Assembly (NCBI RefSeq): GCF_003947455.1
Contig: NZ_QHJH01000001.1
Coordinates: 1-64,000 of the forward strand
Source: Streptomyces sp. WAC 04229
GTDB taxonomy: Bacteria; Actinomycetota; Actinomycetes; Streptomycetales; Streptomycetaceae
Reading direction: 5' to 3'
Length of the DNA stretch: 64,000 nt
The notes beneath the pieces were generated by a model. That model searched no databases. It saw only the letters and a list, made by a program, of their open reading frames with translations, and was not told the DNA's origin. A program made the translations under genes and the position numbers. Positions 1 through 10,659 of this stretch are shown piece after piece; positions within the stretch are counted from its first letter, which is position 1, and every line of letters begins with the position of its first letter.

Positions 1-2819
1 CCCGTGGGGTGGCCGAGGGTGAGGCGGGCGAGCAGGGCGACGGCGTCGGCCAGCGGGCGGGCGCCGAGGTGTTCGGCGACGGTGCCGGCCAGGCGGAGCA
101 GCTCCGTGGCGCGGGCGCGCTCGTCCTCGCCGCCGGTGGCCAGGAGGGCGCCGGCCAGCCGGTGGCGGACGCGGGCGAGATCGTAGGGCCGCTTCAGGCG
201 CTCGAAGGCGGTGACCGCCTCCGACCAGGTCTGCGGGGTGTCCTGGTCCCGGGCCCGGTGCAGTTCGGCGCGGACCCACTTCTCGTGGGCCTCCCAGACG
301 GGGACGCCGGTGGTCAGGGACTTGGCGGCGGCCGCGATGCGGTCGAGCACCTCGGCCCGGCCCTGGTCGGCGGCCGGCACCGTGCGGGCGTCGGCCTCCG
401 CCTCGGCGGCGGACAGCAGCAGCGGCCAGCCGTAGCGCTGCGTGCCGGGCGGGAAGCCCGCCTCCAGGATGCGGCCGAGTTCGGCGCGGGCGTCCGGGAG
501 GCGGCCGTCGGCGGCGGCGATGCCGACGGTGAGGGCGGCCAGCGGCAGGTGGTGCTGCGGCATCGGGTCGTGGGCGCCGTAGGCGGCGCGGGCCTCGGCA
601 TGCAGCCGGGCGGCCTCGGCGCGCTCGCCGCGGGCGAGGCTGACGACGGCCCGCTTGAGGGCGGCGCCGCCGCGGGGTGCGGGGCCCCGGCCGGGGGTGG
701 CGGCCATGTCCGCGGCCCGCATCGCCTCGTCCCAGCGGCCCAGGGAGATCAGTGACTCGGCGAGATTGCCCCAGACCCAGGCCTCGGAGTCCAGCAGTCC
801 CATCCGGCGCGTGAGGTCGACGCCTTCCCGCAGGACGCCGATGGCGTCCTCGGACCGGCCCAGGCCCTCCAGTGTCGAGGGCAGATTGACGTGGCTGCGG
901 GCCACCGCGGGGGAGCGTCCCTGCGCGACCACCAGGTCTCTGACCTGGAACATCTCCGCGAGTCCGGCCTCGATGTGCCCGGCGTCCACCATCAGGCCGC
1001 CGAGGGTGAGCCGGGCGTTCAGCTCGATGTCGTCGGCGCCGACCATGCGCGCGTACTCGACGGCCCGCTCGGCGGCGGTGACCGCGCCGGGGCCCGGGCT
1101 GTGCAGCATCTGCCAGTTGGCGGCCATGGCGAGGACCTCGGCATGCACCTGGGAGGGCGGCAGGCCGCGGACCAGTTCCTGGGCGATGCCCAGCTCGCGC
1201 CAGCCGTCGCCGCGGCCCTGGGCCTGGACCAGGAGGGAGCGCTGCGTCCAGAACCAGGCGGCGCGCTGCGGGTCACGGCCGCTCGCGCCGGACCCGGCCT
1301 CCGTGTCCGGCTTGTCCTCCAGGAGTCGCAGAGCCCGCTTGGTGATCTTCATCGCGCGTTCGCGCTCCCCGCACAGCCGTCCGGCGACGGCGGCCTCGGC
1401 CATCAGGTCCATGTAGTGCAGGGGCGTACTGGCCGGGTCGCAGCCGCAGGGAGGGTAGACCTCGGTGTAGTCGACGGGGCGCAGCGTGTCGCGTACGTCG
1501 TCGGGGGCGGCGTCCCACAGCTCCATGGCGCGCTCCAGCAGCCGGAGCTGTTCGGAGTAGGCGTGCCGGCGGCGGGCCTCGACGGAGGCGTCGAGGACGG
1601 CGGGCAGGGCCTTGGCGGCGTCGTGGGCGTGGTACCAGTAGCTGGCCAGGCGCATCACGCGCTCCGTCGCGGGCACCAGCGCGGGCTCGGCGTCCAGGGC
1701 CTCGGCGTAGCGGCGGTTGAGGCGGGAGCGCTCGCCGGGCAGCAGGTCGTCGCCGACGGCCTCGCGGACCAGGGAGTGGCGGAAGCGGTAGCCGTCGCCG
1801 TCGGGCGCGGGGAGCAGGATGTTGGCGTTCACCGCGGACCGCAGCGCCTCGATGAGGTCGTCCTCGGCGAGCCGGGCGACGGCGGCGAGCAGCCGGTACT
1901 CGACGGTGGAACCGCCCTCGGCGACGATCCGGGCCACCCGCTGGGCGCTCTCGGGGAGGGCCTCCACGCGGACCAGGAGCAGGTCGCGCAGGGAGTCGGT
2001 GAGGCCGGCGCAGCTGCCGTCGTGGGCGGCCACGGCGAGTTCCTCGACGAAGAAGGCGTTGCCGTCGGAGCGTTCGAAGATCTCGTCGACCTGGAGCGGG
2101 TCGGGTTCCCGGGCGAGGATGCCGGCGATCTGGCGGCCCACCTCGTCGCGGGTGAAGCGGCCCAGTTCGAGGCGGCGGACGGTGCGCAGCCGGTCGAGTT
2201 CGGCGAGCAGCGGGCGCAGTGGGTGGCGGCGGTGGATGTCGTCGGAGCGGTAGGTGGCCAGGACCACCAGGCGGCCGGTGCGCAGGGTGCGGAAGAGGTA
2301 GGCGATCAGGTGGCGGGTGGACGCGTCGGCCCAGTGCAGGTCCTCCAGGACGAGGAGGACGGTGTGCCGGGCTGCGACGCGCTCCAGCAGGCGGGCGGTG
2401 AGTTCGAAGAGGCGGGCCATGCTCTCCTCGTCGTGCCGGCCGCCGGTGCCCGGGGTGGCCTCGCCCAGTTCGGGCAGCAGCCGGGCCAGCTCCTCCTCCT
2501 GTCCGGCGGCCGCGGCGGCCAGCTCCGTCGGCAGGTGGCGGCGCAGCGCGCGCAGGGCGGTGGAGAAGGGCGCGAAGGGCAGCCCGTCGGCACCGATCTC
2601 GACGCAGCCGCCCAGCGCGACGACGGCGCCCTGCCGGCCGGCGGCGGCGGCGAACTCCTCGACGAGGCGGGTCTTGCCGACGCCCGCCTCGCCGCCGAGC
2701 AGCAGGGCCTGCGGTTCGGCGGCGTCGGCGCGCCCGAGCGCGTCCTTCAAGGTGTCCAGTTCACCGGCACGGCCGATGAACACGGGACTCACGGACCTGG
2801 TCTCCACGGACCAGAGCAT
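1..2819 (-). CDS. Large ATP-binding transcriptional regulator (LuxR/LAL-type), C-terminus beyond window
   Basis: About 939 codons are open from the ATG at 2819 to the left edge with no stop. The N-terminus carries a Walker A loop GGEAGVGKT at residues 42-50, and a hydrophobic strand followed by LEDLHWADAS is a Walker B-like motif. The rest is an Ala/Leu/Arg-rich helical region like the TPR-like arm of MalT/LAL regulators. This layout is that of STAND ATPase regulators that normally end in a LuxR HTH. The HTH itself would lie outside the window and is not seen. Signal-dependent transcriptional activation is the likely role; target unknown. The start was chosen because no in-frame start lies just upstream; the GTG codons at residues 10 and 13 are alternatives. 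Confidence 0.8.
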   Translation of the reverse strand, partial: MLWSVETRSVSPVFIGRAGELDTLKDALGRADAAEPQALLLGGEAGVGKTRLVEEFAAAAGRQGAVVALGGCVEIGADGLPFAPFSTALRALRRHLPTELAAAAAGQEEELARLLPELGEATPGTGGRHDEESMARLFELTARLLERVAARHTVLLVLEDLHWADASTRHLIAYLFRTLRTGRLVVLATYRSDDIHRRHPLRPLLAELDRLRTVRRLELGRFTRDEVGRQIAGILAREPDPLQVDEIFERSDGNAFFVEELAVAAHDGSCAGLTDSLRDLLLVRVEALPESAQRVARIVAEGGSTVEYRLLAAVARLAEDDLIEALRSAVNANILLPAPDGDGYRFRHSLVREAVGDDLLPGERSRLNRRYAEALDAEPALVPATERVMRLASYWYHAHDAAKALPAVLDASVEARRRHAYSEQLRLLERAMELWDAAPDDVRDTLRPVDYTEVYPPCGCDPASTPLHYMDLMAEAAVAGRLCGERERAMKITKRALRLLEDKPDTEAGSGASGRDPQRAAWFWTQRSLLVQAQGRGDGWRELGIAQELVRGLPPSQVHAEVLAMAANWQMLHSPGPGAVTAAERAVEYARMVGADDIELNARLTLGGLMVDAGHIEAGLAEMFQVRDLVVAQGRSPAVARSHVNLPSTLEGLGRSEDAIGVLREGVDLTRRMGLLDSEAWVWGNLAESLISLGRWDEAMRAADMAATPGRGPAPRGGAALKRAVVSLARGERAEAARLHAEARAAYGAHDPMPQHHLPLAALTVGIAAADGRLPDARAELGRILEAGFPPGTQRYGWPLLLSAAEAEADARTVPAADQGRAEVLDRIAAAAKSLTTGVPVWEAHEKWVRAELHRARDQDTPQTWSEAVTAFERLKRPYDLARVRHRLAGALLATGGEDERARATELLRLAGTVAEHLGARPLADAVALLARLTLGHPT

Positions 2820-2882
2820 CGCACGCGGGTCCGACAGTGGAGCAACGGTTTTGGGCGACGGGTCGGCCACGGATACGACGGC

Positions 2883-2912
2883 GGGGAGGGAGGCCGTGCG
2901 GCCTCCCTCCCC
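2883..2912 (-). terminator. Hairpin terminator after the 61-aa gene
   Basis: Perfect 13-bp inverted repeat (GGGGAGGGAGGCC and its complement) around a 4-nt loop. It lies just after the stop of the small minus-strand gene at 2924 and before the start of the large regulator, so it probably separates the two transcripts. Confidence 0.75.
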
Positions 2913-2923
2913 GGTCCCCCCGT

Positions 2924-3109
2924 TCACGCGACCCGGGCGAACCGGTGCCGGCGCTGTCGCGGCGTATGGCTCTCCGTCTCGGCGGCGGCGTGCCGGGCCT
3001 GGCGGCGCTCGGCGCGACGGGCCCGGACGGCCTCGCGGGCCAGCCGGGCCTCGTCGGCGCGGCGGATGAGTTCGGCGGAACGGTTCCGGTGGATCTCGTA
3101 CTCGAACAT
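2924..3109 (-). CDS. Small Arg/Ala-rich protein, 61 aa
   Basis: A 61-residue basic protein starting MFEYEIHRNRSAELIRRADE, predicted to be almost wholly helical and very rich in Arg and Ala. It has no membrane segment or signal peptide. A purine-rich RBS (AAAGGGA) precedes the ATG. Similar short MFEYEI-type proteins recur in Streptomyces with no known function (recall). A longer 96-aa reading frame from 3214 exists, but the RBS favours this start. Function unknown. Confidence 0.7.
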   Translation of the reverse strand: MFEYEIHRNRSAELIRRADEARLAREAVRARRAERRQARHAAAETESHTPRQRRHRFARVA

Positions 3110-3245
3110 GGTGTGTCCCTTTTCCCTGGTGTGAGGCCGGTTTCGGCTTCGCTCTCTGCGATGCCTCAACCTTCGTCTCCCAGGGGGGTCCGCCACATCG
3201 GGCAAGTGCCGCATCTTCGGCGCCGGGTGGGGCCTTAGACGTGCG

Positions 3246-3298
3246 TGAGGGGCCTTAGGAACGGCGCCAGGTGCGCGCCGGTGTCCTAAGACCCCTCA
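3246..3298 (-). terminator. Long bipartite hairpin downstream of the 184-aa membrane protein gene
   Basis: Outer 15-bp arms (TGAGGGGCCTTAGGA and its complement, one mismatch) enclose a second 6-bp stem CGGCGC/GCGCCG. It begins 10 bp after the stop at 3309 on the minus strand, a typical place for a factor-independent terminator. Confidence 0.7.
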
Positions 3299-3308
3299 GA
3301 GGGCCGGG

Positions 3309-3863
3309 TCAGCCGGCGGACGGCAGGCCGAGAAGAACGTCCGTGTACTTCAGGACGGCCAGCAGCAGGCCGATGACGCCGAGGCCGACGCCCGCCCAGG
3401 CCACCGACTTGATCCACGGGGCCTGCGGCCGGCCGGGCACGCCGAACGCGGGGCGGGCCAGCACCACGACTCCTACGATCAGGGCGACCAGGGCGAAGAT
3501 GCCGCCCCACATCGCGGTGGCCTGCCAGGCGTTGCCGTAGCCCTTCTCGATCAGCGCGCCGACGTCGGAGGACGACGTCGACTGGAGCTGGCCGATCAGC
3601 GACTCGCGCGCGGAGGCCACGGTGCCGACCCAGCTGCCGGTCAGGGAGACGATGCCCAGTCCGGCGGAGACGACGGCGCCCGCGCCCTGGCCCACGCCGG
3701 TGGGGCCCTCGTTCTCTCCGGCACCGGTGACGGCGTCGTCCTCCACTGCCTCGTCGTTCACGGCGTCGGTGGTCCCGGCCTCCGCGTTCTCGGGCGCCTC
3801 GGCCACCGCGTCCGTCTTGTCCTCGGTCTTCACACCGGTCTCGTCCACTGTCTTCGTTCCCAT
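3309..3863 (-). CDS. Hypothetical membrane protein with acidic N-terminus, 184 aa
   Basis: The first ~50 residues are acidic and low-complexity (many Glu, Asp, Thr, Ala). A Gly-rich hydrophobic stretch follows, then two clear membrane segments near residues 115-140 and 155-175. The start is the ATG at 3863, preceded by GCGAGG; the frame stays open further upstream, but that part overlaps the acetyltransferase gene. No family is recognised. It is probably a small integral membrane protein with its acidic tail on one side. The gene stands alone between two hairpins or gaps. Confidence 0.7.
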   Translation of the reverse strand: MGTKTVDETGVKTEDKTDAVAEAPENAEAGTTDAVNDEAVEDDAVTGAGENEGPTGVGQGAGAVVSAGLGIVSLTGSWVGTVASARESLIGQLQSTSSSDVGALIEKGYGNAWQATAMWGGIFALVALIVGVVVLARPAFGVPGRPQAPWIKSVAWAGVGLGVIGLLLAVLKYTDVLLGLPSAG

Positions 3864-3898
3864 GCCTCGCACCGTACGGACGCTGTCTGAGAGGTCCC

Positions 3899-4474
3899 TT
3901 AATGATCCCTGTGAGCGGCACGCGCGCGTGCTTCGCGCCACTCGGGCGCGAGCACCGCCCACACCTCCATGTCCTGGCGGGCGCCCCGGTAGGGGAAGCT
4001 CTCGCGCAGCACACCCTCTCGCATCATGCCGAGTCGCCGCGCGGCGTTGACGCTCGGGGTGTTCGCCGAGGAGGCGTGCCACTCCACGCGGTGCATGCCG
4101 CGCTCGTCGAAGGCCCAGTCGATCAGGACGCGGGCGCCGCGGGTGACCAGGCCGCGGCCGGTTCCGGCGGGCTCGAGCCAGCAGCCGATCTCGCAGACGC
4201 CGGTGGCGGCGTCGAAGACGCGGTAGAGCAGGCCGCCGACGAGCTTGCCGTCCAGCCACAGCCCGTGCAGGAAGCCGCTGTCGGCGGCGTGCCGGTCGGC
4301 GTAGGCCTGGAGCACCTCGCGCGCCGAGTCGACGTCGGTGGCCTTCGCCCCGAAGGGAATGTGCTCGGTGATGAAGTCCCGGCCCCGGTCCAGATGGGCC
4401 AGGAACTCCTCGGCGTGCCAGGTTTCCAGGGGGCGCAGTTCGGCGCCGTCGTCACCCAGTGATATCGCGTACAT
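3899..4474 (-). CDS. GNAT-family N-acetyltransferase (RimJ/RimL type), 191 aa
   Basis: It fits the RimJ/RimL branch of the GNAT fold (Acetyltransf_3): ELRPLETWHAEEF near the start, a core strand GLWLDGKLVGGLLYRV, CEIGCWLEPAGTGRGLVTRGAR forming the acetyl-CoA loop, and a C-terminal NTPSVNAARRLGMMREGVLRE. It probably acetylates a protein N-terminus or a small amine with acetyl-CoA; the substrate cannot be read. AAGGAG precedes the ATG at 4474. Its 5' end overlaps the 3' end of the upstream MMPL gene by 23 bp, so the two are probably cotranscribed and translationally coupled. Confidence 0.85.
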   Translation of the reverse strand: MYAISLGDDGAELRPLETWHAEEFLAHLDRGRDFITEHIPFGAKATDVDSAREVLQAYADRHAADSGFLHGLWLDGKLVGGLLYRVFDAATGVCEIGCWLEPAGTGRGLVTRGARVLIDWAFDERGMHRVEWHASSANTPSVNAARRLGMMREGVLRESFPYRGARQDMEVWAVLAPEWREARARAAHRDH

Positions 4475-6698
4475 CCCGCTGCCGCTCCTTGTCCGCGAGA
4501 ACGTCCGCCACCTCGGCGTCCGTCGCAGCGGCCAGCCTCTCATGGGCGGCCCGGCACTCGGGCGGCTCGATGCTGATGCGCGGCAGTACGGCGTCCAGGC
4601 GGCGGGGCAGCCACCAGTTGGCGCGGCCCAGGAGGTGCATCAGGGCGGGCACCAGCAGCGTGCGCAGGACGAAGGCGTCGAGGGCGACGGCGGCGGCGAG
4701 AGCGATGCCGAACATGGCGATCACCCGGTCGCCGCTGAGCACGAAGGCGAGGAAGACCGAGATCATGATGAGGGCGGCGGAGTTGATCACCCGGCCGGTC
4801 TCGGCGAGCCCGACCCGGACCGCACGGCGGTTGTCTCCGGTCTCCAGCCACTCCTCGTACATCCGGCTGACCAGGAACACCTGGTAGTCCATGGAGAGCC
4901 CGAAGAGCACCGAGACCATGATCACGGGCAGGAAGGGCTCGATCGGTCCCGCGCTGCCCAGGCCGAGCAGTTCGCTCCCCCAGCCCCACTGGAAGATCGC
5001 CACGACGACACCGAAGGCGGCGGCCACGGCGGCGACGTTCATGACGGCGGCCTTGAGGGGGATGCCGACGGAGCGGAAGGCGAGCAGGAGCAGCACGCAG
5101 CCCAGCCCGACGACGACGCCGACGAAGAGGGGCAGCTTGCCGACGATGACCTCGGCGAAGTCGTCGTATCCGGCCGTCACGCCGCCCACGTGCACGTCGA
5201 GCGCGGTGCCGGCCTCGGCACGCGGCAGCACCTCGGAGCGCAGCCGCTCGACGAGGTCGCTGGTGTCCCGGGACTGCGGGGCGGACTCGGGGACGACGGT
5301 GAGGTACGCGGCGTCGCCGGCCGAGTTGTACGTCACCGGAGTCACCGAGGAGACGCCCTCGGTGGTGCGCAGGGTGGCGTCGAGGTTGTCCAGCGCGAGG
5401 CGGTCCTCGGCGCCGCGGACGTCGGTGACCAGGGTGAGCGGGCCGTTGACGCCGGGGCCGAAGCCGTCGGCGAGGAGGTCGTAGGCCTGGCGGGTGGTCG
5501 TGGAGCGGGGGTCGTTGCCCTGGTCGGAGGTGCCGAGGCGCAGATCGAGGGTGGGCAGCGCGAGCACGGTGATGACGACGAGGGCGACGGCGCCGAGCAG
5601 CTTGGGGTGCCGCTCGACGAAGGCCGACCAGCGTGCGGCGAACCCGGTCGGCACCTCGGGTTCGGGCCCGTGCTCCGCGAGGCGGCGCCGCTCGCGCCGG
5701 CTGAGCGCCCGCGGGCCGATGTACGCCAGCAGGGCCGGCAGCAGGGTCACGGAGGCCGCGACGGTGAGGAGCACGGTCAGCGAGGCGGCGACGGCGACGC
5801 CGTTGAGGAAGCTGAGCCGGAGGATCAGCATGCCCAGCAGCGCGATGCAAACGGTCGCACCCGCGAAGACGACGGCGCGTCCCGTGGTCGCCACGGCACT
5901 GGCGGCGGCCTCGGTGACGGACAGGCCGCGCTTCAGTCCGCGCCGGTGCCTGGTGACGATGAACAGGGCGTAGTCGATCCCCACGCCGAGTCCGATGAGG
6001 GTGCCCAGCATGGGCGCGAAGTCGGCGACGGTCATGAAGTGGCCGAGGAGCGTGATGCCGGCGTAGGCGGTGCCGACGGAGACCAGCGCGGTGGCGATGG
6101 GCAGCAGGGCCGCGGCCACGGAGCCGAAGGCGAGGAACAGCACGACCGCGGCCACGGCCACGCCGACGGCCTCGGCGAGGTGGCTGCCGGGCGGCTCGGT
6201 GAGCGCGACGGCGCCACCGCCCAGTTCGACGCGGAGCCCGTCGGTCTCGGCCGCCTCGGCGGTCTCGACCACGGCCTGCGCCTCGCCCGCGTCTATGTCC
6301 CGGGAGGCGTCCTCGAAGGTGACCGTGGCGTACGCGGTGCGGGCGTTCTCGCTGATCCGGGGCGAGTCGGGGTCGTCGTACGGGTTGGTCACCCCGGCCA
6401 CCCCGGGCAGCTCCGCGATGCGCTCCAGGGTGCCCGTCACGGCCTGTTCGACGTCGGGGGCGCGGACGGTGCCGTCCGTGGTGTGCCAGACGACCGTGTC
6501 GCTCTCGCCGTCGAGGCCGGGGAAGCCGGAGGCGAGCAGCCGGGAGGCGCGGTCGGAGTCCGTGCCGGGGATCGCGTAGTCGTTGGAGTAGGCGGAGCCC
6601 GTGACGGCGGCGGCCGTGGCCACGCCGCCGAGGGCGAGCAGCCACAGCAGGACGGCGATGAGCCGACGTCGAACACACCAGCGTGCGAGGGCTGCCAC
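4452..6698 (-). CDS. MMPL-family RND transporter, 748 aa
   Basis: An MmpL/ActII-3-like exporter: one N-terminal membrane helix (residues ~10-35), a large extracytoplasmic domain, a five-helix block, a second large loop, another five-helix block, and a short charged tail. The family-typical segment GVGIDYALFIVTRHR contains the intramembrane Asp; the second half repeats it as GLSMDYQVFLVSRMYEEW. Such pumps use the proton gradient to export lipids or hydrophobic metabolites in actinomycetes. The GTG at 6698 was chosen because GGGAGC lies at ideal spacing; the frame stays open upstream to 6785. It overlaps the acetyltransferase gene by 23 bp, forming a two-gene operon. Confidence 0.88.
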   Translation of the reverse strand: MAALARWCVRRRLIAVLLWLLALGGVATAAAVTGSAYSNDYAIPGTDSDRASRLLASGFPGLDGESDTVVWHTTDGTVRAPDVEQAVTGTLERIAELPGVAGVTNPYDDPDSPRISENARTAYATVTFEDASRDIDAGEAQAVVETAEAAETDGLRVELGGGAVALTEPPGSHLAEAVGVAVAAVVLFLAFGSVAAALLPIATALVSVGTAYAGITLLGHFMTVADFAPMLGTLIGLGVGIDYALFIVTRHRRGLKRGLSVTEAAASAVATTGRAVVFAGATVCIALLGMLILRLSFLNGVAVAASLTVLLTVAASVTLLPALLAYIGPRALSRRERRRLAEHGPEPEVPTGFAARWSAFVERHPKLLGAVALVVITVLALPTLDLRLGTSDQGNDPRSTTTRQAYDLLADGFGPGVNGPLTLVTDVRGAEDRLALDNLDATLRTTEGVSSVTPVTYNSAGDAAYLTVVPESAPQSRDTSDLVERLRSEVLPRAEAGTALDVHVGGVTAGYDDFAEVIVGKLPLFVGVVVGLGCVLLLLAFRSVGIPLKAAVMNVAAVAAAFGVVVAIFQWGWGSELLGLGSAGPIEPFLPVIMVSVLFGLSMDYQVFLVSRMYEEWLETGDNRRAVRVGLAETGRVINSAALIMISVFLAFVLSGDRVIAMFGIALAAAVALDAFVLRTLLVPALMHLLGRANWWLPRRLDAVLPRISIEPPECRAAHERLAAATDAEVADVLADKERQRDVRDITG

Positions 6699-6850
6699 GA
6701 ACGTGCTCCCAGGTGTCTGATTGTGGATCTTTGACCGGGGGCAGTCGTCCATGGCGTGAACGGCCCGCAAAGAACGCATGAGCAATGCGGAATCACTCTT
6801 GCAGGCCGAATTGATCGTTTGCGGACTTAGTGGGCTTATTCACAACAACG

Positions 6851-6892
6851 GCCCTGGGGGGACGCGCCGTGGCCGGCGCGTCCCCCCAGGGC
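6851..6892 (-). terminator. Strong terminator after gatB
   Basis: Perfect 18-bp inverted repeat (GCCCTGGGGGGACGCGCC and complement) with a 6-nt loop, starting 24 bp after the gatB stop. It closes the gatC-gatA-orf-gatB operon and could also stop transcription from the other side. Confidence 0.85.
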
Positions 6893-6916
6893 TCGCGTGC
6901 TGCGGTGCCGCGGTGC

Positions 6917-8431
6917 TCAGCCCTCGGTCACACCCAGCTTCTCCAGGATCAGCTCCTTGACGCGGGCCGCGTCCGCCTGGCCCCGGGTGGCCTTCATGAC
7001 CGCGCCGACCAGGGCGCCGGCCGCGGCCACCTTGCCGCCGCGGATCTTGTCCGCGACGCCCGGGTTGCCGGCGATGGCGTCGTCGACGGCGGCGGTCAGC
7101 GCGCCCTCGTCGGAGACGACCTTCAGACCGCGCTTGTCGACGACCTCGTCCGGCGTGCCCTCACCGGCGAGGACGCCCAGGATGACCTGGCGGGCCAGCT
7201 TGTCGTTCAGGTCGCCCTTCGTCACCAGCTCGGCGACGCGGGCGACCTGGACCGGCGTGATCGCCAGCTCGTCGAGCGCCTTGCCCGACTCGTTGGCGCT
7301 GCGGGCCAGCTCGCCCATCCACCACTTGCGGGCGGAGGTCGCGTCGGCGCCGGCGTCGATGGTGGCGACGATCGGGTCCAGTGCCCCGGCGTTGAGGATC
7401 GACTGCATGTCGTTGCCGGAGATGCCCCACTCCTCGCGGAGCCGGTTGCGGCGCACCAGCGGCAGCTCGGGCAGGGCGGACCTGATCTCCTCGACCCACT
7501 CGCGCGAGGGGGCGACCGGCACCAGGTCGGGCTCCGGGAAGTACCGGTAGTCCTCGGCCTCCTCCTTCACGCGGCCCGAGGTGGTGGACCCCGTGTCCTC
7601 GTGGAAGTGGCGGGTCTCCTGGATGATCGTGCCGCCGTCGTTCAGCACGGCGGCGTGCCGCTGGATCTCGAAGCGGGCCGCGCGCTCCACGGAACGCAGC
7701 GAGTTGACGTTCTTGGTCTCGCTGCGGGTGCCGAACTTCTCCCGGCCGTGCGGACGCAGCGACAGGTTGACGTCGCAGCGCATCTGGCCCATCTCCATGC
7801 GGGCCTCGGACACACCGAGGGCACGGATCAGCTCGCGCAGCTCACGGACGTAGGCCCGGGCGACCTCGGGGGCGCGTTCGCCCGCTCCCTCGATCGGCTT
7901 GGTGACGATCTCGATGAGCGGGATACCGGCGCGGTTGTAGTCGAGCAGGGAGTGCGAGGCGCCGTGGATGCGGCCCGTCGCGCCACCGACGTGCGTCGAC
8001 TTGCCGGTGTCCTCCTCCATGTGGGCGCGCTCGATCTGGACGCGGAAGGTCTCGCCGTCCTCCAGCTGCACGTCGAGGTAGCCGTCGAAGGCGATCGGCT
8101 CGTCGTACTGGGAGGTCTGGAAGTTCTTCGGCATGTCCGGATAGAAGTAGTTCTTCCGGGCGAAGCGGCACCACTCGGCGATCTCGCAGTTCAGCGCGAG
8201 ACCGATCCGGATCGCCGACTCGACGCCGGTCGCGTTGACGACCGGGAGGGCGCCGGGCATGCCGAGGCAGACGGGGCAGGTCTGGGTGTTCGGGTCCGCG
8301 CCGAGCGCGGTCGAACAGCCGCAGAACATCTTGGTCTTGGTGCCGAGTTCGACATGGACCTCGAGGCCCATGACGGGGTCGTACGACGCGAGTGCGTCCT
8401 CGTACGACACCAGGTCGGTCGTGGTGGTCAC
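6917..8431 (-). CDS. gatB: Asp-tRNA(Asn)/Glu-tRNA(Gln) amidotransferase subunit B
   Basis: A full-length 504-aa GatB. The N-terminal catalytic part begins [23 protein letters not shown] and contains the Cys-rich [12 protein letters not shown] segment. The C-terminal YqeY-like helical domain ends in LILEKLGV. GatB binds the misacylated tRNA and phosphorylates the Glu/Asp side chain, and GatA supplies ammonia to give Gln-tRNA(Gln) or Asn-tRNA(Asn). The start is GTG at 8431. It is the last gene of the gat operon, 15 bp after the small membrane-protein gene, and is followed by a strong hairpin. Confidence 0.97.
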   Translation of the reverse strand: MTTTTDLVSYEDALASYDPVMGLEVHVELGTKTKMFCGCSTALGADPNTQTCPVCLGMPGALPVVNATGVESAIRIGLALNCEIAEWCRFARKNYFYPDMPKNFQTSQYDEPIAFDGYLDVQLEDGETFRVQIERAHMEEDTGKSTHVGGATGRIHGASHSLLDYNRAGIPLIEIVTKPIEGAGERAPEVARAYVRELRELIRALGVSEARMEMGQMRCDVNLSLRPHGREKFGTRSETKNVNSLRSVERAARFEIQRHAAVLNDGGTIIQETRHFHEDTGSTTSGRVKEEAEDYRYFPEPDLVPVAPSREWVEEIRSALPELPLVRRNRLREEWGISGNDMQSILNAGALDPIVATIDAGADATSARKWWMGELARSANESGKALDELAITPVQVARVAELVTKGDLNDKLARQVILGVLAGEGTPDEVVDKRGLKVVSDEGALTAAVDDAIAGNPGVADKIRGGKVAAAGALVGAVMKATRGQADAARVKELILEKLGVTEG

Positions 8432-8446
8432 GGTGAAACTTCCCTC

Positions 8447-8682
8447 TCAGCCCAGCAGGACGTCGTCGTCGCCGAGCCGCTTCAGCTCGCGGTAGAGGAT
8501 GGCGAGGTTGGTGACGACCGCGGCGCCCGTGACGACGGCGTCGAGCAGCCGCAGCGTGTCGTTGTCACCACGGGCCTTCTTGATCTGCTTGTAGACCCCG
8601 ACGGCGCCGAACGCCGACGTGGCCATCGAGACGTACAGGCCGGACCGGGACTTCTTGAAGCCCTTTGCCTTGGTCAGTGCGC

Positions 8683-8686
<4 letters not shown>
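8447..8686 (-). CDS. Small membrane protein between gatA and gatB, 79 aa
   Basis: A 79-residue protein with a basic N-terminus ([16 protein letters not shown]), a hydrophobic stretch at ~17-35 and another at ~48-68, ending in a charged tail. The GTG start overlaps the gatA stop by 4 nt (GTGA), and GGAGG sits inside the end of gatA. It is therefore translated in the gat operon. No family function is recognised. Its position between gatA and gatB is probably conserved in Streptomyces (recall), but a link to amidotransferase activity is only inferred from the operon. Confidence 0.8.
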
Positions 8687-10176
<1,490 letters not shown>

Positions 10177-10181
10177 GGCGG

Positions 10182-10478
10182 TTACTCCTCCCCCAGGATC
10201 TGCGGCACCTTGAAACGCTGCTGCTCCTGGGCCGGGGCGCCGGAGAGCGCCTGCTCGGGCGTGAGCGACGGACGGACCTCGTCCGGCCGCATGACGTTCG
10301 TCAGCGGGAGCGGGTGCGAGGTCGGCGGTACGTCTTGGTCGGCGACCTCGCTGACGCGGGCGACCGCGCCGATGATGTCGTCGAGCTGTCCCGCGAAGTG
10401 CTCTAGCTCTTCGGGCTTCAGCTCCAGACGCGCCAGCCGGGCGAGGTGGGCGACCTCCTCGCGCGTGATGCCAGGCAT
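10182..10478 (-). CDS. gatC: Asp-tRNA(Asn)/Glu-tRNA(Gln) amidotransferase subunit C
   Basis: A 98-aa Gat[21 protein letters not shown] at the start, a family-typical TREEV-HLA-LARLEL helix, then a central [18 protein letters not shown] loop that wraps around GatA. It stabilises the GatAB complex. The ATG at 10478 follows AGAGGAA. It is the first gene of the gat operon; transcription probably starts in the 180-bp gap upstream, which also contains a repeated element. Confidence 0.96.
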   Translation of the reverse strand: MPGITREEVAHLARLARLELKPEELEHFAGQLDDIIGAVARVSEVADQDVPPTSHPLPLTNVMRPDEVRPSLTPEQALSGAPAQEQQRFKVPQILGEE

Positions 10479-10575
10479 GCAGCGTTCCTCTGGGGTGAGT
10501 GTGTGTACTTCGGGCAAGTCGGTTTGGCCCAATCCTATGGGGCAGGACCGGGTGCGCGTTAAACGGTTTCCCTCA

Positions 10576-10592
10576 GCGCCCCGAAGGGGCGC
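10576..10592. terminator. Short hairpin between rmdB and gatC
   Basis: A GCGCCCC stem with a GAA loop lies between the rmdB stop (10660) and the gatC start (10478). It is the conserved hairpin end of the interspersed element that continues to 10630. It could terminate rmdB transcription. Confidence 0.5.
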
Positions 10593-10630
10593 GGGGAACT
10601 GCGCGACCAGCCGCGACGAAGCCGCACCCG
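10586..10630 (+). repeat. Interspersed intergenic repeat, copy 1
   Basis: A 45-bp segment starting GGGGCGCGGGGAACTGCGCG recurs in inverse orientation at 34721-34765 with about three mismatches. Both copies lie in intergenic space just downstream of a minus-strand gene. This looks like the short GC-rich element scattered through Streptomyces intergenic regions (recall); its function is unknown. Confidence 0.7.
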
Positions 10631-10659
10631 ACCGACGGCCGAACGTGGCACCGGCGTGC

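Noticed and set aside
891..3134. 747-codon plus-strand open frame
   Set aside because: It lies antisense to the large ATP-binding regulator and has a Gly/Val/Ala/Gln-rich, motif-free composition typical of GC-rich shadow frames.
4338..6734. 798-codon plus-strand open frame
   Set aside because: Antisense to the MMPL transporter; low-complexity Gly/Asp/Glu/His content with no domain.
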